Below, one piece after another: positions 26,566 through 34,765 of a DNA stretch of 64,000 bases. A program made the position numbers and the translations under genes. The notes below the pieces were generated by a model. The model was not told the origin of the DNA. It was given only the letters and a program-made list of their open reading frames with translations, and did no database searches. Origin of the DNA: Rhodovulum kholense (GTDB lineage: Bacteria; Pseudomonadota; Alphaproteobacteria; Rhodobacterales; Rhodobacteraceae). The DNA lies in contig NZ_QAYC01000016.1 in NCBI RefSeq assembly GCF_003053725.1, positions 25,694-89,693 on the forward strand, in the 5' to 3' direction. Every line of letters begins with the position of its first letter. Position 1 is the stretch's first letter.

Positions 26566-27852
26566 TCAGTCGATGAGGCCGGCAAGGCGCGGCAGGAAAA
26601 GCGGAAGATCGGGGACCAGCGTCACCGCGACCAGCACGGCGAACAGCCCGGCCAGCGGCAGCGCGAGTTTCTTCGCCACCGACAGCACCGGCCGCCCGGC
26701 CACGCTGGAGGCCACGAAGAGCGAGACGCCATAGGGCGGCGTCACCGTGCCAATGGCGCAGTTGAGGATGATCAGCAGCGAGAAGTGGATCGGGTCCACC
26801 CCCATCTGGGCGGCGATGGGCGACAGCACCGGCACGATGATCAGGATCGCGGCGATGGTCTCGAGGAACATGCCGACGAAGAGGAACAGCAGGTTCGCGA
26901 TCAGGAGGAACATCAGCGTCGAGGAGGACACGCTGGCGATCCAGTTGCCGAGAAGCTGGGGCACGTTCGCGTTGGCGATCAGCCAGGAAAAGACGCTGGC
27001 GGTGCCGATGATCAGCATCACGGCGGCCGACAGCGACACGGTCCTCAGGATCAGGTCGGGCAGGCGTTTGAGGTCGAGATCGCGGTAGAGGAAGGCGCCG
27101 ATCAAGAGCCCGTAGAAGCCCGAGACGGCCGCCGCCTCGGTCGGGGTGAAGACCCCGCCGAGAATGCCGCCGAGGATCAGCACCGGCATGCCTGCTGCAG
27201 GCAGCGCGGCCCAGCCGGTGCGGAGCAGCCGGGCGAATGTGAAGGGTTCTGTCTCGCGATAGGCGGGGCCGCCCGTCCGGGCATGGAAATAGGCGATGAC
27301 CATCAGGATCGCGATGCACATCAGCCCCGGCACCACACCCGACAGGAACAGCGCCCCGATCGAGACATTCGACACCACGGCGAGGATCACCATGGTCAGG
27401 CTGGGCGGGATGACCTGGGCGATGGACCCGGCCGAGGCGATGATCGCGGCGCCGAAATCGACGTCATAGCCGCGGCGGCGCAGCTGCGGCTGCATGATCG
27501 CCGAAATCGCCGCCGTGTCGGCCGAGCCCGAGCCCGAGATCGCGGCCAGCCCGGCGGCAGCCAGGCACGAAACCTGCAGCAGGCTGCCGACCACCCAGCC
27601 GATGACGGCCGAGGCGAATTCGACGATCCGGCGCGAGATGCCGCCCGCATCCATGATCACGCCCGCGAAGACGAAGAACGGGATCGACATCAGCGTGAAG
27701 GTGTTCAGCCCGGCAAAGACCCTCTGGCTGACGATGGCGACAGGGACGTCGGTCGTGGTGACCAGAGCGATCACCGCCGAGGCGCCCAGCACGAAGACCA
27801 CCGGCACACCGGCCAGCAGCAGGAAGACGAAGGCAACGGCAATCACCAGCAT
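26566..27852 (-). CDS. TRAP transporter large permease (DctM)
   Basis: The 428-residue protein has about eleven membrane segments and the DctM family signatures GLAAISGSGSADTAAISAIM, GYDVDFGAAIIASAGSIAQ, GGVFTPTEAAAVSGFYGL and TPPYGVSLFVASS. It is the sodium-coupled translocator of a TRAP system in the inner membrane. Its ATG overlaps the DctQ stop by one base. The DUF3830 gene follows 11 bases later. Confidence 0.95.
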   Translation of the reverse strand: MLVIAVAFVFLLLAGVPVVFVLGASAVIALVTTTDVPVAIVSQRVFAGLNTFTLMSIPFFVFAGVIMDAGGISRRIVEFASAVIGWVVGSLLQVSCLAAAGLAAISGSGSADTAAISAIMQPQLRRRGYDVDFGAAIIASAGSIAQVIPPSLTMVILAVVSNVSIGALFLSGVVPGLMCIAILMVIAYFHARTGGPAYRETEPFTFARLLRTGWAALPAAGMPVLILGGILGGVFTPTEAAAVSGFYGLLIGAFLYRDLDLKRLPDLILRTVSLSAAVMLIIGTASVFSWLIANANVPQLLGNWIASVSSSTLMFLLIANLLFLFVGMFLETIAAILIIVPVLSPIAAQMGVDPIHFSLLIILNCAIGTVTPPYGVSLFVASSVAGRPVLSVAKKLALPLAGLFAVLVAVTLVPDLPLFLPRLAGLID

Positions 27853-28367
27853 CAGATCGCCTCCTCTTCATGGTCGAGACTGGGCGGCGGGAACGGATCG
27901 TTCCAGCGCAGGATCACCGACAGAAGCAGTTCCAGCGCGATATAGGCCGCGCCCACCGGCAGGCAGAGATACATCCAGGCCATCGGCATCTGCAGCGACG
28001 GCGAGGTCTGGAATGCGCCCATCCGCAGGAGCGGTTGGCTGCCCCAGGCGAGAACCGCAAGGAAGGCGGCAGAGACCAGAGCGATGAAGATCAGAGCGGC
28101 CCGCGCCCAGGGCAGCGAGAACTGCGCGGGCACCATGTCGATGGCCACATGCTGGCCGCGCGCCATGGCGACGCCCGCCCCCAGCAGCACCAGCCAGATC
28201 TGGCAGAAGGTCGCGATCTCGGAGGCCTGGGCGATCGAATAGTTGAACACGTAGCGCCCGGCGACCTGCACCAGCACGGCGGCCATCATTACGGAAAACA
28301 GCACGATCACCACGCCCGAAACCAGCCGGCGCAAGAGAAGCAGGACTTTTTCGATCAGCGTCAGCAT
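27852..28367 (-). CDS. TRAP transporter small permease (DctQ)
   Basis: The 171-residue protein has four predicted membrane segments and the DctQ pattern VAGRYVFNYSIAQASEIATF and LVLLGAGVAMARGQHVAIDM. It is the scaffold that pairs with DctM. The ATG chosen begins the conserved hydrophobic part (MLTLIEKVLLLLRRLVSG); upstream in-frame codons encode a Pro/Arg-rich, non-conserved stretch. An interrupted hairpin in the gap from the binding-protein gene may lower its expression. Confidence 0.92.
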   Translation of the reverse strand: MLTLIEKVLLLLRRLVSGVVIVLFSVMMAAVLVQVAGRYVFNYSIAQASEIATFCQIWLVLLGAGVAMARGQHVAIDMVPAQFSLPWARAALIFIALVSAAFLAVLAWGSQPLLRMGAFQTSPSLQMPMAWMYLCLPVGAAYIALELLLSVILRWNDPFPPPSLDHEEEAI

Positions 28368-28404
28368 GGCGGGCCTCCGTTGGCGGTCATGGAAATACGA
28401 AAGT

Positions 28405-28431
28405 CCCGGCCGCGGCGTGTCCGCAGCCGGG
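28405..28431 (-). terminator. hairpin between TRAP binding-protein gene and dctQ
   Basis: CCCGGC (28405-28410) pairs with GCCGGG (28426-28431), and an inner GCGG pairs with CCGC after one mismatch, just after the binding-protein stop. On the transcribed strand ACTTTCG follows. It probably acts as an attenuator or message stabiliser. Confidence 0.5.
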
Positions 28432-28449
28432 AGGCCAGGACGTGCCGGG

Positions 28450-29424
28450 TTATTCGACCGCCTGCAGAAGCTCGAACAGCTCTTTCTGCGCGTCCGTCGT
28501 GACATACTGGGCCTGGATCGGTGCGGCGGCGGCGCGGAAGGTGGCGTCGTCGGGATGGGTGATGGTCACGCCCGCCGCCTCGAGATCCTTGATGCGTGCG
28601 ATGTCGCTTTCGCGATAGGTCTGGCGCTGGAACTGGCCCGCCTCCTTGCCAGCCTCGTCCAGCGCGGTCTGCACGTCGGTGGGCAGCGCCTGATAGGCGG
28701 CCTCTCCCATGATCACCGGCGCCACAAGTTCGAGCCAGCCGATCATCGCCCAGTCCGGCGACACCTCGTAGAATTTCTTGGCGTAGTAATTGGTGTTGGC
28801 GGCCTCGGCCCCGTCGACCACGCCGGTCTCGAGTGCGCCGTAAAGCTCGGTATAGGCCAGCGGCGTCGGGTTGGCGCCGAAGGCCTTGAAGGTGTCCACA
28901 TGGGCCGGGTTCTGCATGGTGCGGATCTTCAGGCCCGCCAGGTCGTCCATGGTCTCGATCGGCGTCTTGGTCATGATGTGACGGGTCCCGGCCGAGAAGA
29001 AGGTGATCAGGTGAAAGCCCTTCTCGCCCAGGATCTCCTGCGCCTTGGCGATCACCGCCGGGTCGCTCAGGGCGCGGTCCATCTGCTCGGCATCCTTGAA
29101 CAGGAAGGGCAGGCTGAACACGGTCAGGTCGGGCACGAAGTTCGCCAGCGTCTCGTTTGAGGTCACGGCGATGCCGACGGTGCCCATCTGGGTGCCCTGG
29201 ATGCTTTCCATCTCGTCGCCGAGCTGGGCATTGTCGAAGACCTGGATGGTGGCTTTGCCGCCGGTCTTGTCTTCGAGGATCTCGGCCATCTTGCGCATGC
29301 CGACGCCATAGGGCTCTTCGGCATTGGCGTTATGGCTGGCCTTCAGGGTGATGTCCTGCGCGAAGGCGGGCAGCGCGACCGAGGCGCAAAGCGCGAGGCA
29401 AAGGGCAAGGTTCGTCAGTTTCAT
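28450..29424 (-). CDS. TRAP transporter substrate-binding protein (DctP)
   Basis: The 324-residue protein has a signal peptide (residues 1-22, ending PAFAQD) and the DctP fold. GLKIRTMQNPAHVD carries the conserved carboxylate-binding Arg, followed by AFGANPTPLAYTELYGAL and GVVDGAE. The ligand is therefore probably an organic acid. It is closely similar in these core segments to the second DctP of this window (34766-35731). It lies downstream of a DapA-family gene. Confidence 0.93.
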   Translation of the reverse strand: MKLTNLALCLALCASVALPAFAQDITLKASHNANAEEPYGVGMRKMAEILEDKTGGKATIQVFDNAQLGDEMESIQGTQMGTVGIAVTSNETLANFVPDLTVFSLPFLFKDAEQMDRALSDPAVIAKAQEILGEKGFHLITFFSAGTRHIMTKTPIETMDDLAGLKIRTMQNPAHVDTFKAFGANPTPLAYTELYGALETGVVDGAEAANTNYYAKKFYEVSPDWAMIGWLELVAPVIMGEAAYQALPTDVQTALDEAGKEAGQFQRQTYRESDIARIKDLEAAGVTITHPDDATFRAAAAPIQAQYVTTDAQKELFELLQAVE

Positions 29425-29485
29425 CAGGCGTTTCCTTTGGTTGTCTCTCTGTTGGGGCGAAGGTCCGCGACCGGACCGGGGTCGT

Positions 29486-30367
29486 TCAGGCTGTCGCCAG
29501 CAGCCCGAGATCGTCGAGAATGCGGCGCAACTCGTGCTGCCGGGCCTGGGGCAGCGGCAGCCGGGGCGGGCGCGGGTCGCCCATCGGGCGGCCGATCATC
29601 CGCATCGCGGCCTTGGTGGCCGACACGTACAGATCGCCCGCCAGCGCGTTGATCAGCGGCAGGCATTTCACGTAGATCTCGCGACCCTTCGCGGCATCGC
29701 CGTCCCGCGTCTCGGTGAACATCTGGGCCGACAGGCGCGGCGAGATGTTGGCCATGACCGAACTGTAGCCCTCGGCCCCGCAGCGGTAACTTTCCCACGG
29801 GTAATAGCCCGCGAACACCGTCAGCCGGTCGCCGCATTGCTCGATCAGTTCGGTCACCCGGTGCACGTTCTTCGAGGTGTCCTTGATCGCCACGATGTTG
29901 TCGATCTCGGACAGCCGCGCGACCAGAGGCGCGGTCAGGTCGACATTGGCGGTGAAGGGGTTGTTGTACAGCATCACCGGGATCGAGATCGCCTCGGCCA
30001 CGCGGCGGAAATGGGTGAACAGCTCGTCCTCGGTCGGCGACGAATAGTAGGGCGGGACCAGCATCACCCCATCCGCGCCCAAGGCTTCGGCGTCCTGCGA
30101 CAGGCGGGTCGCCTCGTCGGTCCATTCGGCGGCGGTGCCGATCAGAACCGGCACCCGGCCCGCGGCCTGGCCGATCACGGCTTCGGCGACCTGGCCCCGT
30201 TCCTCGCGGGTCAGCGACAGGAATTCGCCGGTCGAGCCCAGCGGCACCAGCCCGTGCGACCCTTCGGCGATCTGCCAGTCGGTATAGGCGCGCATGGCGG
30301 CAAGATCGACCGCGCCGGCCTCGTCGAAGGCGGTGACGCAGACTGTGTAGCTTCCTCTGAAACTCAT
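29486..30367 (-). CDS. dihydrodipicolinate synthase/N-acetylneuraminate lyase family protein
   Basis: The 293-residue TIM-barrel protein has the class I aldolase hallmarks: LGSTGEFLSLTREER (pyruvate carboxyl-binding GSTGE), the catalytic Tyr in VMLYNNPFTANV, and the Schiff-base Lys in NIVAIKDTSKNVHR. Its place at the head of a TRAP/CoA-ligase operon, rather than a lysine operon, suggests a catabolic aldolase or hydratase-lyase. The ATG has AGGAATCGGA upstream; the frame stays open further upstream but without homology. Confidence 0.88.
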   Translation of the reverse strand: MSFRGSYTVCVTAFDEAGAVDLAAMRAYTDWQIAEGSHGLVPLGSTGEFLSLTREERGQVAEAVIGQAAGRVPVLIGTAAEWTDEATRLSQDAEALGADGVMLVPPYYSSPTEDELFTHFRRVAEAISIPVMLYNNPFTANVDLTAPLVARLSEIDNIVAIKDTSKNVHRVTELIEQCGDRLTVFAGYYPWESYRCGAEGYSSVMANISPRLSAQMFTETRDGDAAKGREIYVKCLPLINALAGDLYVSATKAAMRMIGRPMGDPRPPRLPLPQARQHELRRILDDLGLLATA

Positions 30368-30491
30368 TCCGATTCCTGTTCGCATTATCGATCTCAAAGC
30401 GTTGTTTTCAGATTTTATCTGATCATGTATCCGGTCAATAACCGGGTCCGGCCATGGGGCCGCCTCGCCCGGGTCCGACAGGAGATCCCCC

Positions 30492-30857
30492 ATGCCTTTC
30501 ATCGAAGTCTTCGACCGTGGCGCCAGTGAGCAAACACGGGTACTTGCGACATCCTCCATGACCGATGGTCTCTGCACGGCCTTCGGAATCAAGCCGGAAA
30601 TCGTGACCGTCTATTATTTTTCGGTCCCCGAAAATTCCTACGCACATGCCGGAAAATATGGCGAAAACGCTGAAGTATTCCGCATCTTTGTGAAAGTGCA
30701 TGCCTTCCCGAGGCCCCAGGACGCCAAGGCGGCGGCGGCCCGCGCCCTGACTGACGGTCTTTGCGCGGCCTATGGCGCGCAACCGAAAGAGGTGATCGTC
30801 TACTTCTTCGACCGCAAACCGGAAGATGCCTTCCACGCGGGCATCGCCTCGGCTTGA
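30492..30857 (+). CDS. tautomerase-superfamily protein with two tandem 4-OT-like halves
   Basis: The 121-residue protein starts MPFIEVFDRGASEQ, so Pro2 becomes the N-terminal catalytic proline after Met removal. The two halves repeat: TDGLCTAFGIKPEIVTVYYF (about 24-43) and TDGLCAAYGAQPKEVIVYFF (about 86-105). The second half lacks its own proline at the start. Fused tautomerases of this size include cis-CaaD and MSAD types that act on unsaturated or halogenated acids. It is divergent from the DapA operon and precedes acyl-CoA dehydrogenase, MaoC and GntR genes. Confidence 0.75.
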   Translation: MPFIEVFDRGASEQTRVLATSSMTDGLCTAFGIKPEIVTVYYFSVPENSYAHAGKYGENAEVFRIFVKVHAFPRPQDAKAAAARALTDGLCAAYGAQPKEVIVYFFDRKPEDAFHAGIASA

Positions 30858-30924
30858 CCGGGGCGCAGGAACCGGAAATGCTTGTGATCAAATTTAAAAG
30901 AATATCCGCTACTGGAGATCATCC

Positions 30925-32067
30925 GTGGATCAGTTTTACACCGAGGACCAGCGCATGGTCCGCGACACCGCGCGCAAGCTCAGCGATCAGGTGATCGCGC
31001 CTGCCGCCGCCGCCATCGACCGGGACGACGTCTTCCCCCGCGCCGTCTATGAAACCCTTGCCGAACAGGGGCTTTTCGGCGTTGCCCTGCCCGAGGAGGC
31101 AGGCGGCGTCGGGATGGATGCGATGGCCGCCTGCATCGTCATGGAGGAAATCGCGCGCGGCTCGGGCGCGGTCGGCAATGCCTTCGCGATCCCGGTCGAG
31201 GCGGCGCTGTTCCTGAACCACCACGGCGGCAAAGAGACCCGGAAATGGATCCCCGGCATCCTCGAGGGCAAGGTGATTCCCGCCACCGCGGTCACCGAAC
31301 CGGACTGCGGATCGGACGTCGCCGCGATGAAGACCACCGCCCGGCGCGACGGTGACGACTACGTGATCAAGGGCACCAAGGCCTGGGTCACCTTCGGTGA
31401 GGTCGCCGACGTGATCATGGTCTTTGCCAAGACCGATCCCGAGGCCGGGCATCGCGGCATCAGCTGCGTCCTGGTCGAAACCGACCGGCCCGGCGTCCAT
31501 CGCGGCAAGTCCGAGACGCTTCTGGGCATGCATGGCCTTGCCGAATGCATGATCAGCTTCGACGAGGTGCGGGTGCCTGCCACCAACCTCATCGGGCCCG
31601 AGCACGGCGCCTTCAAGATGGCGATGGAGAATTTCAACTTCTCGCGGCTGATGATGTCCTCGATGGCGCTGGGCATGGCCCAGGCCGCGATGGAGGATGC
31701 CGTCACTTACGCCAATGACCGGCGCCAGTTCGGCAAGCCGATCTTCGATTTCCAGGCGATCCAGTTCATGATCGCCGACATGTCGAAGGACATCGCCGCC
31801 GCGCGCTTGCTGATCCACCATGCGGCGAAGCTCTACGATGCGGGTCACCCCATCGCGCTGGAAGCCGCGCAGGCCAAGCTGTTCACCACCGACATGGCGC
31901 AGGTGCATATCTCGAACGCGCTGCAGATCCATGGCGGCAACGGCTATTCCCGCGAATTCCGCATCGAGCGGCTGTTCCGCGACGTGCGTCTCAGCCAGAT
32001 TTACGAGGGCACCAACCAGATCCAGCGCATGATCATCGCCCGCCAGGTGCAGAAGGCCTACGCATGA
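30925..32067 (+). CDS. acyl-CoA dehydrogenase
   Basis: The 380-residue flavoprotein has the ACAD signatures TAVTEPDCGSDVAAMKT, NDRRQFGKPIFDFQAIQF, IHGGNGYSREFRIERLFRD and the catalytic base in SQIYEGTNQIQRMIIAR. It introduces a 2,3 double bond into an acyl-CoA using FAD and ETF. The start is GTG with GGAG eight bases upstream. It overlaps the MaoC hydratase gene by four bases, giving consecutive dehydrogenation and hydration steps. Confidence 0.95.
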   Translation: MDQFYTEDQRMVRDTARKLSDQVIAPAAAAIDRDDVFPRAVYETLAEQGLFGVALPEEAGGVGMDAMAACIVMEEIARGSGAVGNAFAIPVEAALFLNHHGGKETRKWIPGILEGKVIPATAVTEPDCGSDVAAMKTTARRDGDDYVIKGTKAWVTFGEVADVIMVFAKTDPEAGHRGISCVLVETDRPGVHRGKSETLLGMHGLAECMISFDEVRVPATNLIGPEHGAFKMAMENFNFSRLMMSSMALGMAQAAMEDAVTYANDRRQFGKPIFDFQAIQFMIADMSKDIAAARLLIHHAAKLYDAGHPIALEAAQAKLFTTDMAQVHISNALQIHGGNGYSREFRIERLFRDVRLSQIYEGTNQIQRMIIARQVQKAYA

Positions 32068-32507
32068 GCCTTTATTTCGAAGACGTCGAGGTCGGGGCGC
32101 GGTTCACCACCGCGTCCCATGTGATCACCGAAGCCGACATCGCCGATTTCTGTCGGCTGACCCGCGACCATCATCCCCTGCATACCGACGAGGCCTATGC
32201 CAAACGGGCCGGGTTCGACGGCATCATCGCGCACGGGCTTTACGGGCTGGCGCTGATGGAGGGGCTGAAGACCGAGCTGAAGCTGTACGAGGACAGCTCG
32301 ATTGCCTCGCTCGGCTGGAACCATGTGCGCTTCGTCCATCCGATGGGCGCGGGCGACGAGATGCATGTGGAAATGGAGTTCACCGCCAAGCGCGAAAGCC
32401 GGACCCGGCCCGCGGGCGTGATCACCGAGACCGTGTGGCTGCTGTTTCCCGACCGCTCGCCCGCGATCTCGGCCGAACATGTCTCGTTGATCCAGAAGCG
32501 CGACTGA
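32064..32507 (+). CDS. MaoC-family (R)-enoyl-CoA hydratase
   Basis: The 147-residue hotdog protein has the MaoC/hydratase-2 motif FCRLTRDHHPLHTDEAYA, with catalytic Asp and His five apart, then GFDGIIAHGLYGLALMEG. It would hydrate the enoyl-CoA made by the overlapping acyl-CoA dehydrogenase. The ATG overlaps that gene's stop (ATGA). The GntR gene begins two bases after its stop. Confidence 0.92.
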   Translation: MSLYFEDVEVGARFTTASHVITEADIADFCRLTRDHHPLHTDEAYAKRAGFDGIIAHGLYGLALMEGLKTELKLYEDSSIASLGWNHVRFVHPMGAGDEMHVEMEFTAKRESRTRPAGVITETVWLLFPDRSPAISAEHVSLIQKRD

Positions 32508-32509
32508 CT

Positions 32510-33208
32510 ATGGTTGCGCCCAGCCCGGCCCCGCGCAAGGACAGCAAACTGGAACCCGCCGCCAATTCCGTCGACCAGGCCACCCGCCAGATCCGCGAGG
32601 CGATCCTTGCGGGCCGTTTCGCGCCGGGCGAACGGCTGAAGGTGGCCGAACTGGCGGCCGATCTGGGCTTCTCGACCATGCCGCTGCGCGAGGCGCTGAG
32701 AAAGCTCGAGGGCGAGGGGCTGGTCGAGATCGAGCCCAATCGCGGCGCCACGGTGCGCAGGCTCGACCGCGCCTATATCTCGGACCTGTTCGAGCTGAAC
32801 ACCGAGCTTCGGATCTTTGCGCTGCGGCGGGGCATGCGGACCCTGACGCTGGAACGGTTGAAAGAGCTGGAGGCGCTGGCCGAAGCCTATGCCGCGCATC
32901 TGGCGGCGGGCGAAGAGGTGGCGGCGCTGGAAACGAACCGCCGCTTCAATGCGCGGCTGGTCGAGTTCGGCGGCAATGCCGAGGCGCACCGGATGTTCCT
33001 GCGCGGCTGGGAGCTGATCTTCGCCTTCCGGCGCGGCTATGGCTACGGGCCGGGGCGACAGGCGGTTCTGGCCGAGGAAATGGCGCTGATGGTCGAGGCG
33101 CTCAGGCGTCACGACCTGCCCGCCGCCGAGGCGATCCTGCGGATGCAGAACGCGGCGATGATGGAAGACCTCGCCGCGCGGGTCGATCCCGAGGGCAGCC
33201 GGACCTGA
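32510..33208 (+). CDS. GntR-family transcriptional regulator (FCD type)
   Basis: The 232-residue protein has a winged helix at about residues 15-80 (DQATRQIREAILAGRFAPGE, MPLREALRKLEGEGLVEIEP, GATVRRL) and an all-helical FadR-like FCD effector domain. It starts two bases after the MaoC stop. It probably controls this plus-strand unit and perhaps the divergent DapA/TRAP operon, sensing an acid or acyl-CoA. It is followed by a strong terminator. Confidence 0.92.
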   Translation: MVAPSPAPRKDSKLEPAANSVDQATRQIREAILAGRFAPGERLKVAELAADLGFSTMPLREALRKLEGEGLVEIEPNRGATVRRLDRAYISDLFELNTELRIFALRRGMRTLTLERLKELEALAEAYAAHLAAGEEVAALETNRRFNARLVEFGGNAEAHRMFLRGWELIFAFRRGYGYGPGRQAVLAEEMALMVEALRRHDLPAAEAILRMQNAAMMEDLAARVDPEGSRT

Positions 33209-33230
33209 ACGCCGCCGGGGAAGGCAAAAG

Positions 33231-33260
33231 GGCCGGGGGGCAGGGGGCTGCCCTCCGGCC
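33231..33260. terminator. strong bidirectional terminator between GntR and hydantoinase genes
   Basis: A 13-bp stem (33231-33243 with 33248-33260, one G-T wobble) closes a GGGG loop. GTTTC follows on the plus strand and CTTTTGCC on the minus strand. It lies between two convergent genes, so it can serve both. Confidence 0.75.
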
Positions 33261-33274
33261 GTTTCATGTCCGGC

Positions 33275-34687
33275 TCAGCCGGGGAAGGCCTCGCCGCTGA
33301 TCTTGCGGGGCAGGTACTGGCCGTCGGCGGGGGTTCCGGTCACCTCGCCATCGGCGGCGACCGTCTTGCCGCGCAGGATCGTCCGCACGGGCCAGCCCGT
33401 CACCGCCATCCCCTCATAGGGGGTGTAGTCGCAGCCGTGATGCATCTTGGCCTGAGTGATGGTGGTTTCGACCTTCGGGTCCCAGAGCGCGATATCGGCA
33501 TCCGCGCCGATGGCGATGGTGCCCTTCTTCGGATAGAGCCCGTATAGCTTGGCCGGATTGGTGGCGGTCAGCGCCACGAAGCGTTCGGCCGTGATCCGGC
33601 CCTTCGATACGCCCTCGGAAAACAGCACGGGCAGCCGCGCGGCGACGCCCGGAATGCCGTTCGGCACCCATTTGAACGAGGTCCGCGCGCCCTTCACGTC
33701 CTTGCCGGCCGGGTCTTCATAGCGGAACGGGCAATGGTCGGACGAGAAGATGTCGAAGGTGCCGTCCCGCAGCCCTTCCCAGATCGCCTCCTGGCTGTCG
33801 GTGTCGCGCGGCGGCGGCGAACAGACATACTTGGCGCCCGAGAAGTCCATGTTCAGACCCTTCAGGTCGTCCCGGGTCAGCGCGATGTATTGCGGGCAGG
33901 TCTCGGCAAAGATCTTGCGGCCGCGCCGCTTGGCCCACTGGATCTGCTCCATCGGCTCGCGGCCCGACACGTGGACGATGACGATCGGAACGTCGGTCAG
34001 TTCGGCATGGCTGATCGCGCGGTGGGTGGCCTCGCGCTCGGCCACGGCGGAATGCGAGATCGCGTGGTAATAGGGCGCGGTCTTGCCGGCCTCTTCCAGC
34101 TTGCGGGTCATGAACTTGATGGCGTCATGGCCCTCGGCATGGACCATCACCAGCGCCTGTTCGCGGTGGGCGGTGTCGAAGACCTCGAGCAGTTCGGCAT
34201 CGTTCAGGATCAGGTCGTCATAGGTCATGAAGACCTTGAAGGACGTATAGCCGTCCTTGATCAGCGCGGGCAGTTCCTGGCCCAGCACCTGGGGCGTCGG
34301 GTCGGTGATGATCAGGTGGAAGGATACATCCACATGGCACTTGCCTTCGGCCGAGGCGTGATAGGCCTGCACCGCCTCGCGCAGGGTCTGGCCCTTCTGC
34401 TGCAGCGCGAACGGCAGGACCGTGGTGTTGCCGCCCGCGGCAGCCGACCGGGTGCCGGTCTCGAAATCGTCGGCCATGACCACGCCGCCGCCCTGGGGCT
34501 GGGCCAGATGGACATGGGCGTCGATCCCGCCGGGCATCGCCCAGAGACCGGTCGCGTCGATCTCTTCGGCGGCCGCGCCGACCTTTTCGGCGATCTCGAC
34601 GATGCGGCCTTCCCGGATGCCGATATCGGCGACATAGCGGTCGGCGGCGGTGACGATCTGGGCGTTTCTGATGGCTAGATCAAGCAT
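33275..34687 (-). CDS. hydA: dihydropyrimidinase/hydantoinase
   Basis: The 470-residue amidohydrolase opens cyclic diamides (dihydropyrimidines, hydantoins) to N-carbamoyl amino acids. The binuclear zinc site is complete: HVH (58 and 60), carboxylated Lys in TSFKVFMTY (151), His183 in MVHAEGHD, His239 in IVHVSGRE and Asp317 in SSDHCPF. The FNGGTT-like substrate segment is AAAGGNTTV. It is the last gene of a DctQ-DctM-DctP operon, so the transporter may import its substrate. A racemase-fold gene and a broken amidase gene lie elsewhere in the same region. Confidence 0.93.
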   Translation of the reverse strand: MLDLAIRNAQIVTAADRYVADIGIREGRIVEIAEKVGAAAEEIDATGLWAMPGGIDAHVHLAQPQGGGVVMADDFETGTRSAAAGGNTTVLPFALQQKGQTLREAVQAYHASAEGKCHVDVSFHLIITDPTPQVLGQELPALIKDGYTSFKVFMTYDDLILNDAELLEVFDTAHREQALVMVHAEGHDAIKFMTRKLEEAGKTAPYYHAISHSAVAEREATHRAISHAELTDVPIVIVHVSGREPMEQIQWAKRRGRKIFAETCPQYIALTRDDLKGLNMDFSGAKYVCSPPPRDTDSQEAIWEGLRDGTFDIFSSDHCPFRYEDPAGKDVKGARTSFKWVPNGIPGVAARLPVLFSEGVSKGRITAERFVALTATNPAKLYGLYPKKGTIAIGADADIALWDPKVETTITQAKMHHGCDYTPYEGMAVTGWPVRTILRGKTVAADGEVTGTPADGQYLPRKISGEAFPG

Positions 34688-34719
34688 GATTGGGGTCGGC
34701 TTTCATTCTGAACGGAAAC

Positions 34720-34744
34720 CGCGGCCCTTGCTTGGGGCCGCGGC
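34720..34744 (-). terminator. hairpin between TRAP dctP and the hydantoinase gene
   Basis: Arms 34720-34728 and 34736-34744 form a perfect 9-bp GC stem with a 7-base loop. On the transcribed strand TTTCC follows. It lies right after the binding-protein stop and may partly terminate transcription before the hydantoinase gene. Confidence 0.55.
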
Positions 34745-34765
34745 CTTGGACCTTGCGGGCCGGGT

